This document shows positions 24,546 through 32,074 of a DNA stretch of 32,074 nt, one piece after another. Source of the stretch: CAWACC01 sp964390695 (GTDB lineage Bacteria; Chlamydiota; Chlamydiia; Chlamydiales; Parachlamydiaceae). The notes below the pieces were generated by a model. The model saw only the letters and a list, made by a program, of their open reading frames with translations. It made no database searches and was not told the DNA's origin. Made by a program: the position numbers and the translations under genes. The stretch spans positions 1 through 32,074 of the forward strand of contig CAYMKI010000021.1 in NCBI GenBank assembly GCA_964390695.1, read 5' to 3'. How positions within the stretch are numbered: the stretch's first letter is position 1; every line of letters begins with the position of its first letter.

Positions 24546-26096
24546 TTAAATGAGTCGCCAGTTTTTCCCTTTTCTACTAAGCAGTTCATCAGCTTCTTGC
24601 GGCCCCCATGTGCCTGAAGGGTAGTTAGGGAAGTTATTGGGTTTATTGTCTTTCCAGTGTTCTAAAATCGGAGTGATCAGCTTCCATGAGGCCATGACCT
24701 CGTCGATACGCGCGAACAGCGTGCTGTCGCCGGCCATGCAGTCGCAGATCAAACGTTCATAAGCTTCGGGAGGAGTGGAGCCAAAGTAGGAGCCATAGCG
24801 GAAGTCCATCTTCACCGGCTGTATCTGCGGGGCCATGCCCGGAACCTTGCAGTTCATTTTGAGGGAAATGCCCTCATCGGGTTGGATGCGGATGACCAGG
24901 ACATTCGGTTCATGCTTATGTTGGCTGCCGTGCATTAAAAATCCCGGCGCCGTATGGAAGGTGATGGCTATTTCGGTAGCCCGTTTGGGCAAACGCTTGC
25001 CGGCCCGCAGGTAAAAGGGGACTCCCGCCCAACGCCAGCTGTCGATATACAGTTCCATGGCCACATACGTTTCGACACCCGACTCAGGAGAGACGTTGTT
25101 TTCTGAGCGGTAGCCTATCACTTCTGAGCCGTTGATATAGCCCTTGGCATATTGCCCTCGCACCGTATATTTTGCGATGTCGTGGATGGGCCGTATGGAC
25201 TCCAGCACTTTGACTTTTTCGTCATGGATGGACGACGCTTTTAAATTGATAGGAGCTTCCATGGCGATGAGCGAAAGCAGCTGCATCATATGGTTTTGCA
25301 CGATATCGCGCAGCATGCCCGCCTCTTCCCAGAAGTGGCCGCGCGTGCCTATGCCGATTTCTTCGGCCACGGTCAACTGTACATTGTCCACGTAGTGGTT
25401 ATTCCAGATAGACTCAAAGATGGGATTGCCAAAGCGGAAGACTAATATATTTTGCACCGTTTCTTTTCCGAGGTAGTGGTCGATGCGGTAGATTTGGCTT
25501 TCGTCGAGGTGTTTGATGATGTCACGCTGGAGGGCCAGAGCTGAGACATAATCTTCGCCGAAAGGTTTTTCGATGATGATGCGGCTCCATTTGTCGGTCA
25601 CGGTGGAGACATCGTAGACCAACTGGTGCTTCTTCAGCTTTTCTATAACCTGTGGAAAAAAGCTAGGCTGGGTGGAGAGGTAAAATACCCTGTTGCCTTT
25701 GGTTCCCATCTTGAGATCCAATTCATCCAGGAAGGTTTTCAGCCTTTCATAGCCGGCGTCGTCGTGGAATTCTGATTGGTGATAGAATAGTCCGCTGCTG
25801 AATTGTTTCCATATTTCCTGGTCAATGGGTTTGGTGCGGGAATATTTATTGATACCTTCCAGCATTTCATTTCTAAATTGTTCGTGTGATTTTTCTCTTC
25901 GCGCAAATCCGATACAGCAAAAATGAGAGGGGAGCTGCCCTTCCCTGGCAAGATTATATAATGCCGGCAAGAGTTTGCGGGCGGTCAGATCACCGGTGGC
26001 TCCGAAGATCACCAAAATACAGGGATCTGCCATCTTGGTACGGCGCGTATTTTCTTCAAGAGGATTGCAGAATTCGGGAAGGGGACTTGTTAACAT
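24546..26096 (-). CDS. zwf: Glucose-6-phosphate 1-dehydrogenase
   Basis: Oxidises glucose 6-phosphate to 6-phosphogluconolactone with NADP reduction, the entry to the oxidative pentose-phosphate pathway. 516 residues, normal for the family. The dinucleotide-binding motif is FGATGDLTARKLLPAL (31-46), EKPFG is at 176-180, and the active-site signature RIDHYLGKETVQN spans 204-216 with the substrate-binding His and Lys. The start at 26096 has a weak AGG-type site; ATG at residue 22 (just before ADPCILVIFGATG) would also give a workable enzyme, and the 21 extra residues are not typical. First gene of the operon with opcA and pgl (13-bp spacing to opcA). The 68-bp spacer upstream must hold the promoter. 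Confidence 0.96.
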   Translation of the reverse strand: MLTSPLPEFCNPLEENTRRTKMADPCILVIFGATGDLTARKLLPALYNLAREGQLPSHFCCIGFARREKSHEQFRNEMLEGINKYSRTKPIDQEIWKQFSSGLFYHQSEFHDDAGYERLKTFLDELDLKMGTKGNRVFYLSTQPSFFPQVIEKLKKHQLVYDVSTVTDKWSRIIIEKPFGEDYVSALALQRDIIKHLDESQIYRIDHYLGKETVQNILVFRFGNPIFESIWNNHYVDNVQLTVAEEIGIGTRGHFWEEAGMLRDIVQNHMMQLLSLIAMEAPINLKASSIHDEKVKVLESIRPIHDIAKYTVRGQYAKGYINGSEVIGYRSENNVSPESGVETYVAMELYIDSWRWAGVPFYLRAGKRLPKRATEIAITFHTAPGFLMHGSQHKHEPNVLVIRIQPDEGISLKMNCKVPGMAPQIQPVKMDFRYGSYFGSTPPEAYERLICDCMAGDSTLFARIDEVMASWKLITPILEHWKDNKPNNFPNYPSGTWGPQEADELLSRKGKNWRLI

Positions 26097-26164
26097 AAAT
26101 CAACCTATTAATAAAGATAGATGCTTAGGTTCTGAACTTGTACAAAGTCGAGCTTAAGCTAGAA

Positions 26165-27217
26165 TTACATGTTTTGGATAAAAAAATCAAACAAAGTTTC
26201 TCCGCCTAAAGATTTTAAGCAGGCACCGGTTTTGCAGGTGCGCAATTCAGGGCATCTTTTCTCAAATGTTTTAGCATAAGGGCATTGCCCTTGCAGGGCG
26301 ACATGCTGTTTGCCTTGGGGCTTATACTTCAGCGCCAAGGAGGGGCCGAACAAGCTGAAGGTTGCCGTGCGGGTAGTTCCCGCTAGGTGCAAGGGCAGCG
26401 AGTCCATGGCGATGACGACGTCCATTTCGTCCATGAGATTTTGCAGGACGGGAAGCGAATGGCGTTCTAATATCACAGAAGCTTGTGGAAATTCGCGTTG
26501 TATCCCTTCGACCTGTGCCCACTCAGCAGGCGTCCCCCAGGCTAAGACCAGCAGCGCAGGGGAGTGCTGTTGCAGACGCCTTAAAAAATCCACCAAAGCT
26601 GTCATGGACACTTGCTTATTTGGCCAGGCAGAGCCGGGGCAGAGCATGATTTTGCGGGGATGGGAAAGCAGTCTCTGCTGCGTGCTTTGCAGCGCCAGCT
26701 GTTCTTCGGGACTAAGGGTTAATTTTTGACCCTGGAAAATATAGGGATGTGTATCGTTAAAATACCTTGTGAGCAAGCTTAAATAGTCTTCCCGGATATT
26801 TTGACCGGCTTCCGGATTGTACCTTTGGTCAGTAAATAGCACATTTGGTTTTTCTGCGGCGCTTTTCCAGCCAAAGCCTACCTTGGTTGTTGCTGCGGCC
26901 AGATAGGTGATCAAGCCCGATTTCAGATTGCCTTGCAGATCAAAGACGACGTCGTAGTGTGTTTTTTGCAGACGCGCTTTGAAGCTTCTCATGGCCTGCC
27001 AGGTATCCTTGTTCGTGAGGTTTTTCCTCCACAGCTTGGAATCGATGCTCAGGGCGTTATTGACCTCAGCATGTGCCGCTACTAGGGGATAGGCGGATTG
27101 CTCGACGACCCAATCGATCACCGCATGCGGAAATTTATGCCTCAAATAGCTGACGGCGGGAAATGCTTGGATGATATCCCCTAAGGATGAGGTTTTTACG
27201 ATCAGGAATTTATGCAT
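26165..27217 (-). CDS. waaC: Lipopolysaccharide heptosyltransferase I-like glycosyltransferase (GT9)
   Basis: 350 residues from the ATG at 27217. The N-terminal MHKFLIVKTSSLGDIIQAFP, and DWVVEQS shortly after, match WaaC/RfaC. Further GT9 features are VVFDLQGNLKSGLI, the donor-site loop MLCPGSAWPNKQVS and the late IAMDSLPLHLAGTTRTATFSLFGP. WaaC adds the first heptose to Kdo of the LPS core at the inner face of the inner membrane. Chlamydiaceae have heptose-less LPS, so this gene suggests either a heptose-containing core in this lineage or another sugar. The start overlaps the preceding pseudouridine-synthase stop by 8 bases (ATGCATAA), implying translational coupling. The C-terminus adds a Cys-rich CPYAKTFEKRCPELRTCKTGAC segment. 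Confidence 0.85.
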   Translation of the reverse strand: MHKFLIVKTSSLGDIIQAFPAVSYLRHKFPHAVIDWVVEQSAYPLVAAHAEVNNALSIDSKLWRKNLTNKDTWQAMRSFKARLQKTHYDVVFDLQGNLKSGLITYLAAATTKVGFGWKSAAEKPNVLFTDQRYNPEAGQNIREDYLSLLTRYFNDTHPYIFQGQKLTLSPEEQLALQSTQQRLLSHPRKIMLCPGSAWPNKQVSMTALVDFLRRLQQHSPALLVLAWGTPAEWAQVEGIQREFPQASVILERHSLPVLQNLMDEMDVVIAMDSLPLHLAGTTRTATFSLFGPSLALKYKPQGKQHVALQGQCPYAKTFEKRCPELRTCKTGACLKSLGGETLFDFFIQNM

Positions 27218-28106
27218 GCTCAGGTGGCCTCTTGAACAAAGTGTGAAGGGCTGTAGTGAAATCGGCAGGCAGAGGGGCTTCCACATACACCTTTTCAGCC
27301 TTCATCGGGTGGGTGAAAGCTAAGGCAAAGGCATGCAAGAGGCAGCGTCGGGGCTGATAGGTAGATTTGAAGGTGCGGCCGTATTGGTAGTCTCCCAGGA
27401 TAGGATGGCCCATGCCGGCAAGATGCACGCGTATTTGATGCGTCCTCCCTGTCACCGGACTACACTCCAGCCAGCAACAGTCAGTTCCTCTTTGTTTAAG
27501 CTTCCATAGGGTTTCTGCATAGAGTCCCTTTTCGCGAGGGACGGGACCCCATAGCGATTGTCCCTGGTAGGAAGCTACTTTGGCTAGGTACGAGATGATG
27601 GTTCCGGCTTTTTTTTCAGGGATGCCGTCGGCAATGGCATAATACGTTTTATTAATGGTTTTTTCCTGAAAGGCTTTGATCATCTCCTGAAACACTGGTT
27701 CACTTTTGGCTAAAAGCAGTGCGCCGCTAGTGTCTTTGTCCAGACGATGGATGAGCGCAAGGCGCGGACACAGCTTTTGCATTTGGATCAAAAATGAAGA
27801 GTCTGTGCAGGATATTCCGGCGGGTTTATTGTAGATGATCAAATGTTCGTCTTCAAATAAGATAGAGTCTTTTTGAGGACGAAACACAGGGTCTACTGGA
27901 GTTTCTGATCGCGGTATGCGAAAATTGACCCGGTCGCCTTCAGCGAGCACGAAAGAGGCAAACCTTTCGATGCGGCCATTGACTGTGCATAGATTGGTTT
28001 CTATCCATCTCTTAAGCTGCCTGGCAGAGTATTTTGCATCTGTCTTGCCTTTAATGAAATCTAGCAGCTTTACCCCTTTGTCTTGTGCAGAGGCTTTCCA
28101 TTCCAT
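27210..28106 (-). CDS. RluA-family 23S rRNA/tRNA pseudouridine synthase
   Basis: 298 residues from the second of two adjacent ATGs (28106), which has AGGAG four bases before it; the first ATG at 28109 is too close to that site. The N-terminal 60 residues look S4-like (ARQLKRWIETNLCTVNGR). The catalytic motif HRLDKDTSGALLLAKS starts at His120 with Asp123 the nucleophile, and SPVTGRTHQIRVHLAGMGHPILGD is the second conserved block. It isomerises uridine to pseudouridine in rRNA; the exact site (RluC, RluD or other) cannot be told from sequence alone. The start overlaps the pheS stop (ATGA arrangement), and the 3' end overlaps the waaC-like start. Confidence 0.92.
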   Translation of the reverse strand: MEWKASAQDKGVKLLDFIKGKTDAKYSARQLKRWIETNLCTVNGRIERFASFVLAEGDRVNFRIPRSETPVDPVFRPQKDSILFEDEHLIIYNKPAGISCTDSSFLIQMQKLCPRLALIHRLDKDTSGALLLAKSEPVFQEMIKAFQEKTINKTYYAIADGIPEKKAGTIISYLAKVASYQGQSLWGPVPREKGLYAETLWKLKQRGTDCCWLECSPVTGRTHQIRVHLAGMGHPILGDYQYGRTFKSTYQPRRCLLHAFALAFTHPMKAEKVYVEAPLPADFTTALHTLFKRPPEHA

Positions 28107-29246
28107 CATACTCCTGAAAACTGCTCCAAAAACCGCAAGTCGTTTTCTGTGAACATGCGTATGTCGCTGACTCCGTGTTTCAATAGAATCACCCGTTCTA
28201 CGCCCATTCCCCAAGCAAATCCGGTATACTCTTCAGGGTCAATGCCACCATTCTTGAGCACTTCGGGGTGGATCATGCCTGCTCCGGCAATTTCCAGCCA
28301 GCCTGTGTATTTACAGAGATTGCAGCCGCAGCCGTCGCATGTCAAACAGCGCAGATCGACTTCCATGCCGGGTTCTACGAATGGGAAATAGCTCGGGCGG
28401 AACCTTGTCTCTACTTCTTTGTTGAATAGCTTGCGTAAAAACTCATTGAGAGTGGACATCAGATCCGAGAAGGTCACGTTTTTGTCTACGTAAAATAGCT
28501 CGATCTGATGGAAAAAAACATGGGAACGAGCGGTAATCGTCTCGTTTCGATACACTTTGCCCGGTGCTATGATCCTGATGGGGGGCGCATGCGTCTCCAT
28601 CACGCGCACTTGGATGTTGGAGGTGTGTGTGCGCAGAAGCACGTTAGGGGAAATGTAAAAGGTGTCTTGCATGTCTCGCGCCGGATGGTCGGGCATGAAA
28701 TTCAACGCTTCGAAATTGTAATAATCGGTCTCGATGTCGGGTCCATACTGTACCGAAAAGCCCATACCAACAAGTATGTCGATCATTTTATCCATGGTCT
28801 GTGTGATGATATGCTTGCGGGAAGGAAAGCGGTGGCGGCCTGGCAGGGTGATATCGATTTTTTCCTGATCAACTTGTTGCTGTTCTTCTTGTGAAACGAG
28901 TTGGATGTGGCGTTCTTCGATCTGGGTGACGATCAGTCTTCGGTGCCCTCGCCCAACACCGCGAAGTGGGTCAATCACATCGCCTTCAAGGTCGGCTCGC
29001 TCGACGAACTGGCGCAGGCCAAGGCGAGGCTCAATGCNNNNNNNNNNGGGTTTTCAGATCGTTGATATTTTTGCCGACTTCGCGGCGTATTTCTTGGGGG
29101 ACGTCTTTAAGGGATTTCAGCAAATGTTGTACGGGACTTTTTTTGCCGAGATACTTAACTTTAATCTGCTCTAGGTCGGCAGTGGTAGCTACGCTAGCTA
29201 GCTCCGCTTGGAATTCTTGTTGAAGGGCTTGGATGTCAGGTTGCAT
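28106..29246 (-). CDS. pheS: Phenylalanyl-tRNA synthetase alpha subunit, split by an assembly gap and foreign insert
   Basis: Charges tRNA-Phe as part of the alpha2-beta2 enzyme. The N-terminal part (29048-29246, MQPDIQALQQEFQAEL ... VKYLGKKSPVQHLLK) is the coiled-coil arm. The C-terminal part (about 28106-28927) has IDITLPGRH, HPARDMQDTFY, the motif 2 region VYRNE...SHVFFHQIE and motif 3 GFAWGMGVERVILLKHG. Between them lie 10 N and about 110 bp of high-GC DNA not belonging to pheS, so the frame is broken in this assembly and probably about 30 residues are missing; the gene is presumably intact in the organism. The true start is the ATG at 29246 with GAGG upstream. A CxxC-type cluster CDGCGCNLCKYTGW is also found in chlamydial PheS. 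A strong terminator precedes it. pheT is not in the window. Confidence 0.9.
28928..29037 (+). other. Foreign high-GC fragment encoding part of a VOC/glyoxalase protein (assembly chimera)
   Basis: Read on the plus strand in one frame, this block encodes KWVNHIAFKVGSLDELAQ and neighbouring residues, the start of a vicinal-oxygen-chelate (glyoxalase-like) domain. Codons end almost always in G or C, unlike anything else here. It abuts the 10-N gap and replaces part of pheS. The left boundary is estimated to within about 10 bases. Confidence 0.85.
29038..29047. other. Assembly gap of 10 N inside pheS
   Basis: Ten N mark a scaffold join between the foreign fragment and the N-terminal part of pheS. 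Confidence 0.97.
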
Positions 29247-29260
29247 AAAACCTCGGATAA

Positions 29261-29298
29261 AAAAAACGCAGAGTTTACCTGCAAGGGTAAGACTCTGC
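29261..29298 (-). terminator. Intrinsic terminator or attenuator between rplT and pheS
   Basis: On the minus strand gcagagt pairs with actctgc and the inner ttacc pairs with ggtaa, giving about 12 bp with one bulged base, followed by a T run (aaaaaa at 29261-29266 on the plus strand). It starts 21 bases after the rplT stop and ends just before the pheS ribosome site. It would stop most ribosomal-protein transcripts and set pheS level by partial read-through. Confidence 0.8.
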
Positions 29299-29319
29299 AT
29301 TCTTAAAAATAAATGTGAT

Positions 29320-29676
29320 TTAAGCTAATGCTTTTTTAGCGTGGCTTGCCACTGCAGCAAAGCTGGTGGGGTCGCTAACAGCCATATCAGCTAATATTTT
29401 TCTGTCGATTTCACATCGGGCTTGCTTCAAGCCAAAGATGAATTTGCTGTATGAAATACCATTGATCTTAGCAGCCGCTGCAATGCGCGTAATCCATAAG
29501 CTACGAAAATCACGCTTTTTCAGTTTGCGGTGATCATAGTTATAAGATAAGGCACGTACTACGCAGTCGCTGGTAAGACGCAAGTGATTTTTTCGGTCGC
29601 CAACAAATCCCTTTGCACGTTTGAATAACCTTTTTTTCCTTCGATGTGAAGCGACGCTATTGGTCACTCTAACCAT
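29320..29676 (-). CDS. rplT: 50S ribosomal protein L20
   Basis: 118 residues, the normal length. The N-terminal basic arm RHRKK-type (here SHRRKKRLFKRAKGFVGDRK) binds 23S rRNA and is needed early in 50S assembly; RDFRSLWITRIAAAAKINGISYS is the conserved globular part. L20 often represses its own operon. The start at 29676 has GGAGAAG upstream. It lies 45 bp after rpmI, with a short hairpin in the spacer, and is followed by a terminator. Confidence 0.97.
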   Translation of the reverse strand: MVRVTNSVASHRRKKRLFKRAKGFVGDRKNHLRLTSDCVVRALSYNYDHRKLKKRDFRSLWITRIAAAAKINGISYSKFIFGLKQARCEIDRKILADMAVSDPTSFAAVASHAKKALA

Positions 29677-29695
29677 TGTTCTTCTCCACGTTATG

Positions 29696-29712
29696 CTCCT
29701 GACTATCAGGAG
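29696..29712 (-). promoter_or_regulatory. Hairpin in the rpmI-rplT spacer
   Basis: A perfect 7-bp stem, ctcctga/tcaggag with a 3-base loop, ends 19 bases before the rplT start. It may mask or space the ribosome site, or form part of an L20-responsive structure. This is a suggestion from position only. Confidence 0.4.
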
Positions 29713-29721
29713 GATGTTTTA

Positions 29722-29919
29722 TTATGATATACACATTAGACGCTTGTAAGTCTTAGTAAAGGACTCAGACAAAACAGATTGAACTGAAAGCTGTCTTTTT
29801 CTTTTTGGCGTCTTGCTTGTTAAAATATGCCGTTTTCCTGGATGGCTAAATTTTAGCTTCCCTGTAGCAGTGGCTTTAAATCTAGCTGCTACGGCTTTTT
29901 TGGTTTTCATTTTAGGCAC
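29722..29919 (-). CDS. rpmI: 50S ribosomal protein L35
   Basis: 65 residues from a GTG start at 29919 (sequence (M)PKMKTKKAVAARFK), preceded by GGGAG eight bases upstream. The family N-terminus P-K-M-K-T fixes the start; an ATG 12 codons further upstream would add a non-homologous leader. The basic core TGKLKFSHPGKRHILTSKTPKRKRQL is typical of L35. It lies between infC (68 bp) and rplT (45 bp) in the conserved order. Confidence 0.95.
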   Translation of the reverse strand: MPKMKTKKAVAARFKATATGKLKFSHPGKRHILTSKTPKRKRQLSVQSVLSESFTKTYKRLMCIS

Positions 29920-29987
29920 TGTAAATTCTCCCAACGTTAATACATATAGAGCCATGTTTTATACGTTACGCATAGAAACAGGGCTTT

Positions 29988-30542
29988 TTATTCCTTTTCA
30001 TTCGAATCGGATTTAGCTTGCGTTTTTGGCGCTTCCTTCTTTTTCTTCGCTCCGGGTGCGAGAATGACCGTCAACATCTTGCCCATTAATTTTGCATCAG
30101 ACTCGGCTGTTGCCACATCTTCCATTTCTTCGACAAAATCGTGGACAATCTTCTGGCCAATTTCCGGATGAGCCATTTCGCGGCCTCGAAAAGTACAAGT
30201 GATTTTCACTTTGTTACCTTTAGAGATAAACTCTCGTGCATGCTTTTTTTTGGTTTCAAGGTCATGAGTGTCGATGTTTGGCTTCAGTTTGACTTCTTTT
30301 ACTTTTATTTGGTGTTGCGCTTTTTTACTCTCTTTTTCACGTTTGGTTTGATCGTAGCGAAACTTGCCATAATTAATAATTTTGCAGACTGGCGGATTGG
30401 AGCCCGGTACAATTTCTACGAGATCTAATCCCGCTTCAGCAGCTCTATCTAAAGCTTCATAGAGTGCCATGATACCTACTTGTTCACCCGCTTGATCGAT
30501 TACTCTAACCTTCGGAGCCCGAATTTCTCTATTGACTTTCAA
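29988..30542 (-). CDS. infC: Translation initiation factor IF-3
   Basis: 184 residues. NREIRAPKVRVID opens the N-terminal domain, PPVCKIINYGKFRYDQTK is the linker signature, and VKITCTFRGREMAHPEIG is the C-terminal domain that binds the 30S subunit. The start appears to be TTG at 30542, since homology begins immediately and the preceding in-frame codons offer no ATG or GTG; one base separates it from the upstream stop. IF-3 discriminates against non-AUG starts, so a rare start codon allows autoregulation as in E. coli infC (AUU). The C-terminus adds a Lys-rich tail (KKKKEAPKTQAKSDSNEKE) longer than usual. Confidence 0.95.
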   Translation of the reverse strand: MKVNREIRAPKVRVIDQAGEQVGIMALYEALDRAAEAGLDLVEIVPGSNPPVCKIINYGKFRYDQTKREKESKKAQHQIKVKEVKLKPNIDTHDLETKKKHAREFISKGNKVKITCTFRGREMAHPEIGQKIVHDFVEEMEDVATAESDAKLMGKMLTVILAPGAKKKKEAPKTQAKSDSNEKE

Positions 30543-30543
30543 G

Positions 30544-32074
30544 CTAAATATGTTCTCCCAATTTTCCGATGACCTCTTGTATAAAAGCCTCTAGAGAAAG
30601 GGTATTCTTCAGCGCTTTTTGACCGTGAGGCCTAATCGTTATTTTGTTTTCTTTTGCTTCTTTTTCCCCGATAATTACCATATAGGGAATTTTTTCTATT
30701 TCTGCTCGATGTATCTTACCGGCCAAGGGGTCGTCTGCTAGGTCGATGCCTATTCGCAACTTTTCCTCTGACAGCCGATCAGCTACCTTGTTAGCATAGG
30801 CGAACGTGTGCTTGCCTATGGGCAAAATTCTAACATGTTCAGGCGTAAATTGCCAAGGTAATACGCCTGCATGGTTTTGTATAAGCAAAGCTATAATTTT
30901 TTCTAACGAAGTATATAGCATTTCGCTTATTAAAAATGGCTGGCGCAGCTGGTGCTGTTCCTGCCACTTGAGCCTTAAATTGTGAGCTAGGTTTAAAGAT
31001 AGTTCCAGTGTTGAAACAGCAAAGCTGCGGTCCAATAAATCTTTAACATGTAGCTCGATACGAGGGCCGGGTAAGGCTATTTGGCTTCGCTCTTCACGAT
31101 AAGCATATCCACAGGAAGACAACGTCTTTCGCAAAAGATCCAGGCCTTTATTCCCTGGGTATTGTCCTTTGGTAGATATTTTTTTACCGGAAGACGACAA
31201 AATCCATTCGTACCTAAAACCCAATATTGTAAAGGTTTTCTCAAAGAATTGCAAGCAAGAAATGATTTCCTGTTCGATTTGTTGCTCATCACAGCAGATC
31301 AGCCGGTATCCGGCAGTGCGTGTAGACAGAGGAAGTTCATCAGCTGATGAAGGAGTTTCATCGGACAGGGAACTCCATTCGGCCAAGCGGATCGGCCAGC
31401 TTTGGGTCAAGTTTTGCGGTAAGCTAAGATAATGCGTCACGAGAGAAAATTTTTCCTGCACCAGATAGGCGTTTTGACCTTCAATCGCAAAGGGCGGAGA
31501 GTCTTCTGTGTCGAGACTCCATGAAGTGTAAAATTCCGAAGAAACTATGTTGGGTGTGGCAACGGATTTGAATTGGCGTTCTCGGCTATTAATTTCCCAC
31601 AGATTTTGTAAGGCTCTTTGTAAAAACAGGCCTTTTTCACTCCAGAAAAATCCCGACGGACTTAAATGGGGATCTATGGCAAAGAGTCCCATGTCACTAC
31701 CGAGCTGCAGCGGGTGGTTTTCTTTGGCTAGCGTGTGTTTCTTGAGGAGTTGTTTAAGCGCTTGTTTGTTGTCAGCTGCCGTGCCGCTAAAGGTGATGAC
31801 TTTGTAATCTTCGAGGTCATCGCTCGGGGCTATTTTGTCTTCGATTGAGAGTAGTTTGATGGCCGTTGAGGGGTCTGGAGGGGATTGAGACAGAGGAGCG
31901 GCATCTATGCCAGGTAAATAGTCGTAGAAGTTATCGATTTTGACGATTTGCACAATATTATAGGGACAATTCGCCACCTGTTCGGCCTTGAGGGGCTGCT
32001 GGTGGTGCTCTAACAAATTGGCGGCATTTTCACGCATCATGTCCAAGACCTGGACTGGTGGAAGGTTTTTAAGC
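30544..32074 (-). CDS. Threonyl-tRNA synthetase-like protein lacking catalytic and editing residues (5' end outside window)
   Basis: The frame is open to the window edge, with at least 509 residues visible. The overall plan is ThrRS: a helix like LDMMRENAANLLEHHQQPL, a region matching the editing domain, a class II core with GPRIELHVKD and LEKIIALLIQNHAGVLPWQFTPEHVRILPI, and an intact anticodon-binding domain at the C-terminus. Key residues are gone. The editing motif (normally FFDLCRGPH) reads FYDYLPGID. The MNCPG zinc-cysteine position reads QEKFSLV. Motif 2 (AEVGHVHRQE) reads AEWSSLSDE, DDAH is absent, and IHRA reads ISEM. Position upstream of infC is the classic thrS place. It is therefore not likely to charge tRNA; it may bind tRNA or its own mRNA, or be on the way to loss. 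A functional thrS must exist elsewhere. Confidence 0.82.
   Translation of the reverse strand, partial: LKNLPPVQVLDMMRENAANLLEHHQQPLKAEQVANCPYNIVQIVKIDNFYDYLPGIDAAPLSQSPPDPSTAIKLLSIEDKIAPSDDLEDYKVITFSGTAADNKQALKQLLKKHTLAKENHPLQLGSDMGLFAIDPHLSPSGFFWSEKGLFLQRALQNLWEINSRERQFKSVATPNIVSSEFYTSWSLDTEDSPPFAIEGQNAYLVQEKFSLVTHYLSLPQNLTQSWPIRLAEWSSLSDETPSSADELPLSTRTAGYRLICCDEQQIEQEIISCLQFFEKTFTILGFRYEWILSSSGKKISTKGQYPGNKGLDLLRKTLSSCGYAYREERSQIALPGPRIELHVKDLLDRSFAVSTLELSLNLAHNLRLKWQEQHQLRQPFLISEMLYTSLEKIIALLIQNHAGVLPWQFTPEHVRILPIGKHTFAYANKVADRLSEEKLRIGIDLADDPLAGKIHRAEIEKIPYMVIIGEKEAKENKITIRPHGQKALKNTLSLEAFIQEVIGKLGEHI

Noticed and set aside
27218..27286. Longer N-terminus for the waaC-like protein
   Set aside because: The added 23 residues lie within the pseudouridine-synthase gene, and WaaC homology begins at the ATG at 27217.
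28107..28214. Longer N-terminus for the pseudouridine synthase
   Set aside because: The added 36 residues are a shadow of pheS in another frame; the AGGAG site supports the start at 28106.
28905..29174. Possible gene for a glyoxalase on the plus strand inside pheS
   Set aside because: Only a short domain fragment is present, in a different frame from the listed open frame, and it ends at the N gap. It has foreign base composition and is best explained as an assembly chimera.

Overview
The window reads as chromosome from an amoeba-associated (environmental) chlamydia, most likely Parachlamydiales. The main reasons are a CPAF-type secreted protease with its triad intact, a plant-like FabI, an infC-rpmI-rplT-pheS cluster, and a set of eukaryote-mimicking proteins (RasGEF, proline-rich, PPxY and NLS-like motifs). 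The lineage is inferred from gene content and was not tested by any search.

Layout. (1) 216-4858, minus strand: a compact housekeeping operon, TerC-family exporter > VKOR-DsbA fusion > fumC > BioD/DRTGG-type ATPase. (2) About 4.86-22.65 kb: an accessory region holding a coiled-coil protein with two NLS-like clusters, fabI, an alpha-solenoid gene whose 3' end is tandemly duplicated with hairpin-rich intergenic DNA (crossed by a 100-N gap), a decayed paralogue of that gene, then CPAF with one proline-rich RasGEF-like gene divergent on its left and a large proline-rich protein plus a second RasGEF-like protein on its right, and a RelBE-type toxin-antitoxin pair. Its intergenic DNA is dense with dispersed hairpin repeats. 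(3) 22651-26096, minus strand: the oxidative pentose-phosphate operon zwf > opcA > pgl. (4) 26165-32074, minus strand: thrS-like > infC > rpmI > rplT > terminator > pheS > RluA-family synthase > waaC-like, with overlapping or closely spaced genes.

How the genes fit together. The housekeeping blocks supply a TCA step, NADPH production, disulfide formation, metal export, LPS core synthesis and translation. The central region looks like an effector island. Three large proteins without Sec signals share SH3-type proline motifs; two end in RasGEF-like domains, one carries two PPxY motifs, and two share a SKPGMK(x)EM module. All sit beside the CPAF protease gene.

Most notable points: the paired RasGEF-like proteins around CPAF; a ThrRS-like protein in the normal thrS position upstream of infC that has lost its zinc, motif 2 and editing residues; structured hairpin repeats with a compensated base pair; and an assembly chimera inside pheS, where about 110 bp of high-GC foreign DNA encoding a glyoxalase-like fragment abuts a 10-N gap.
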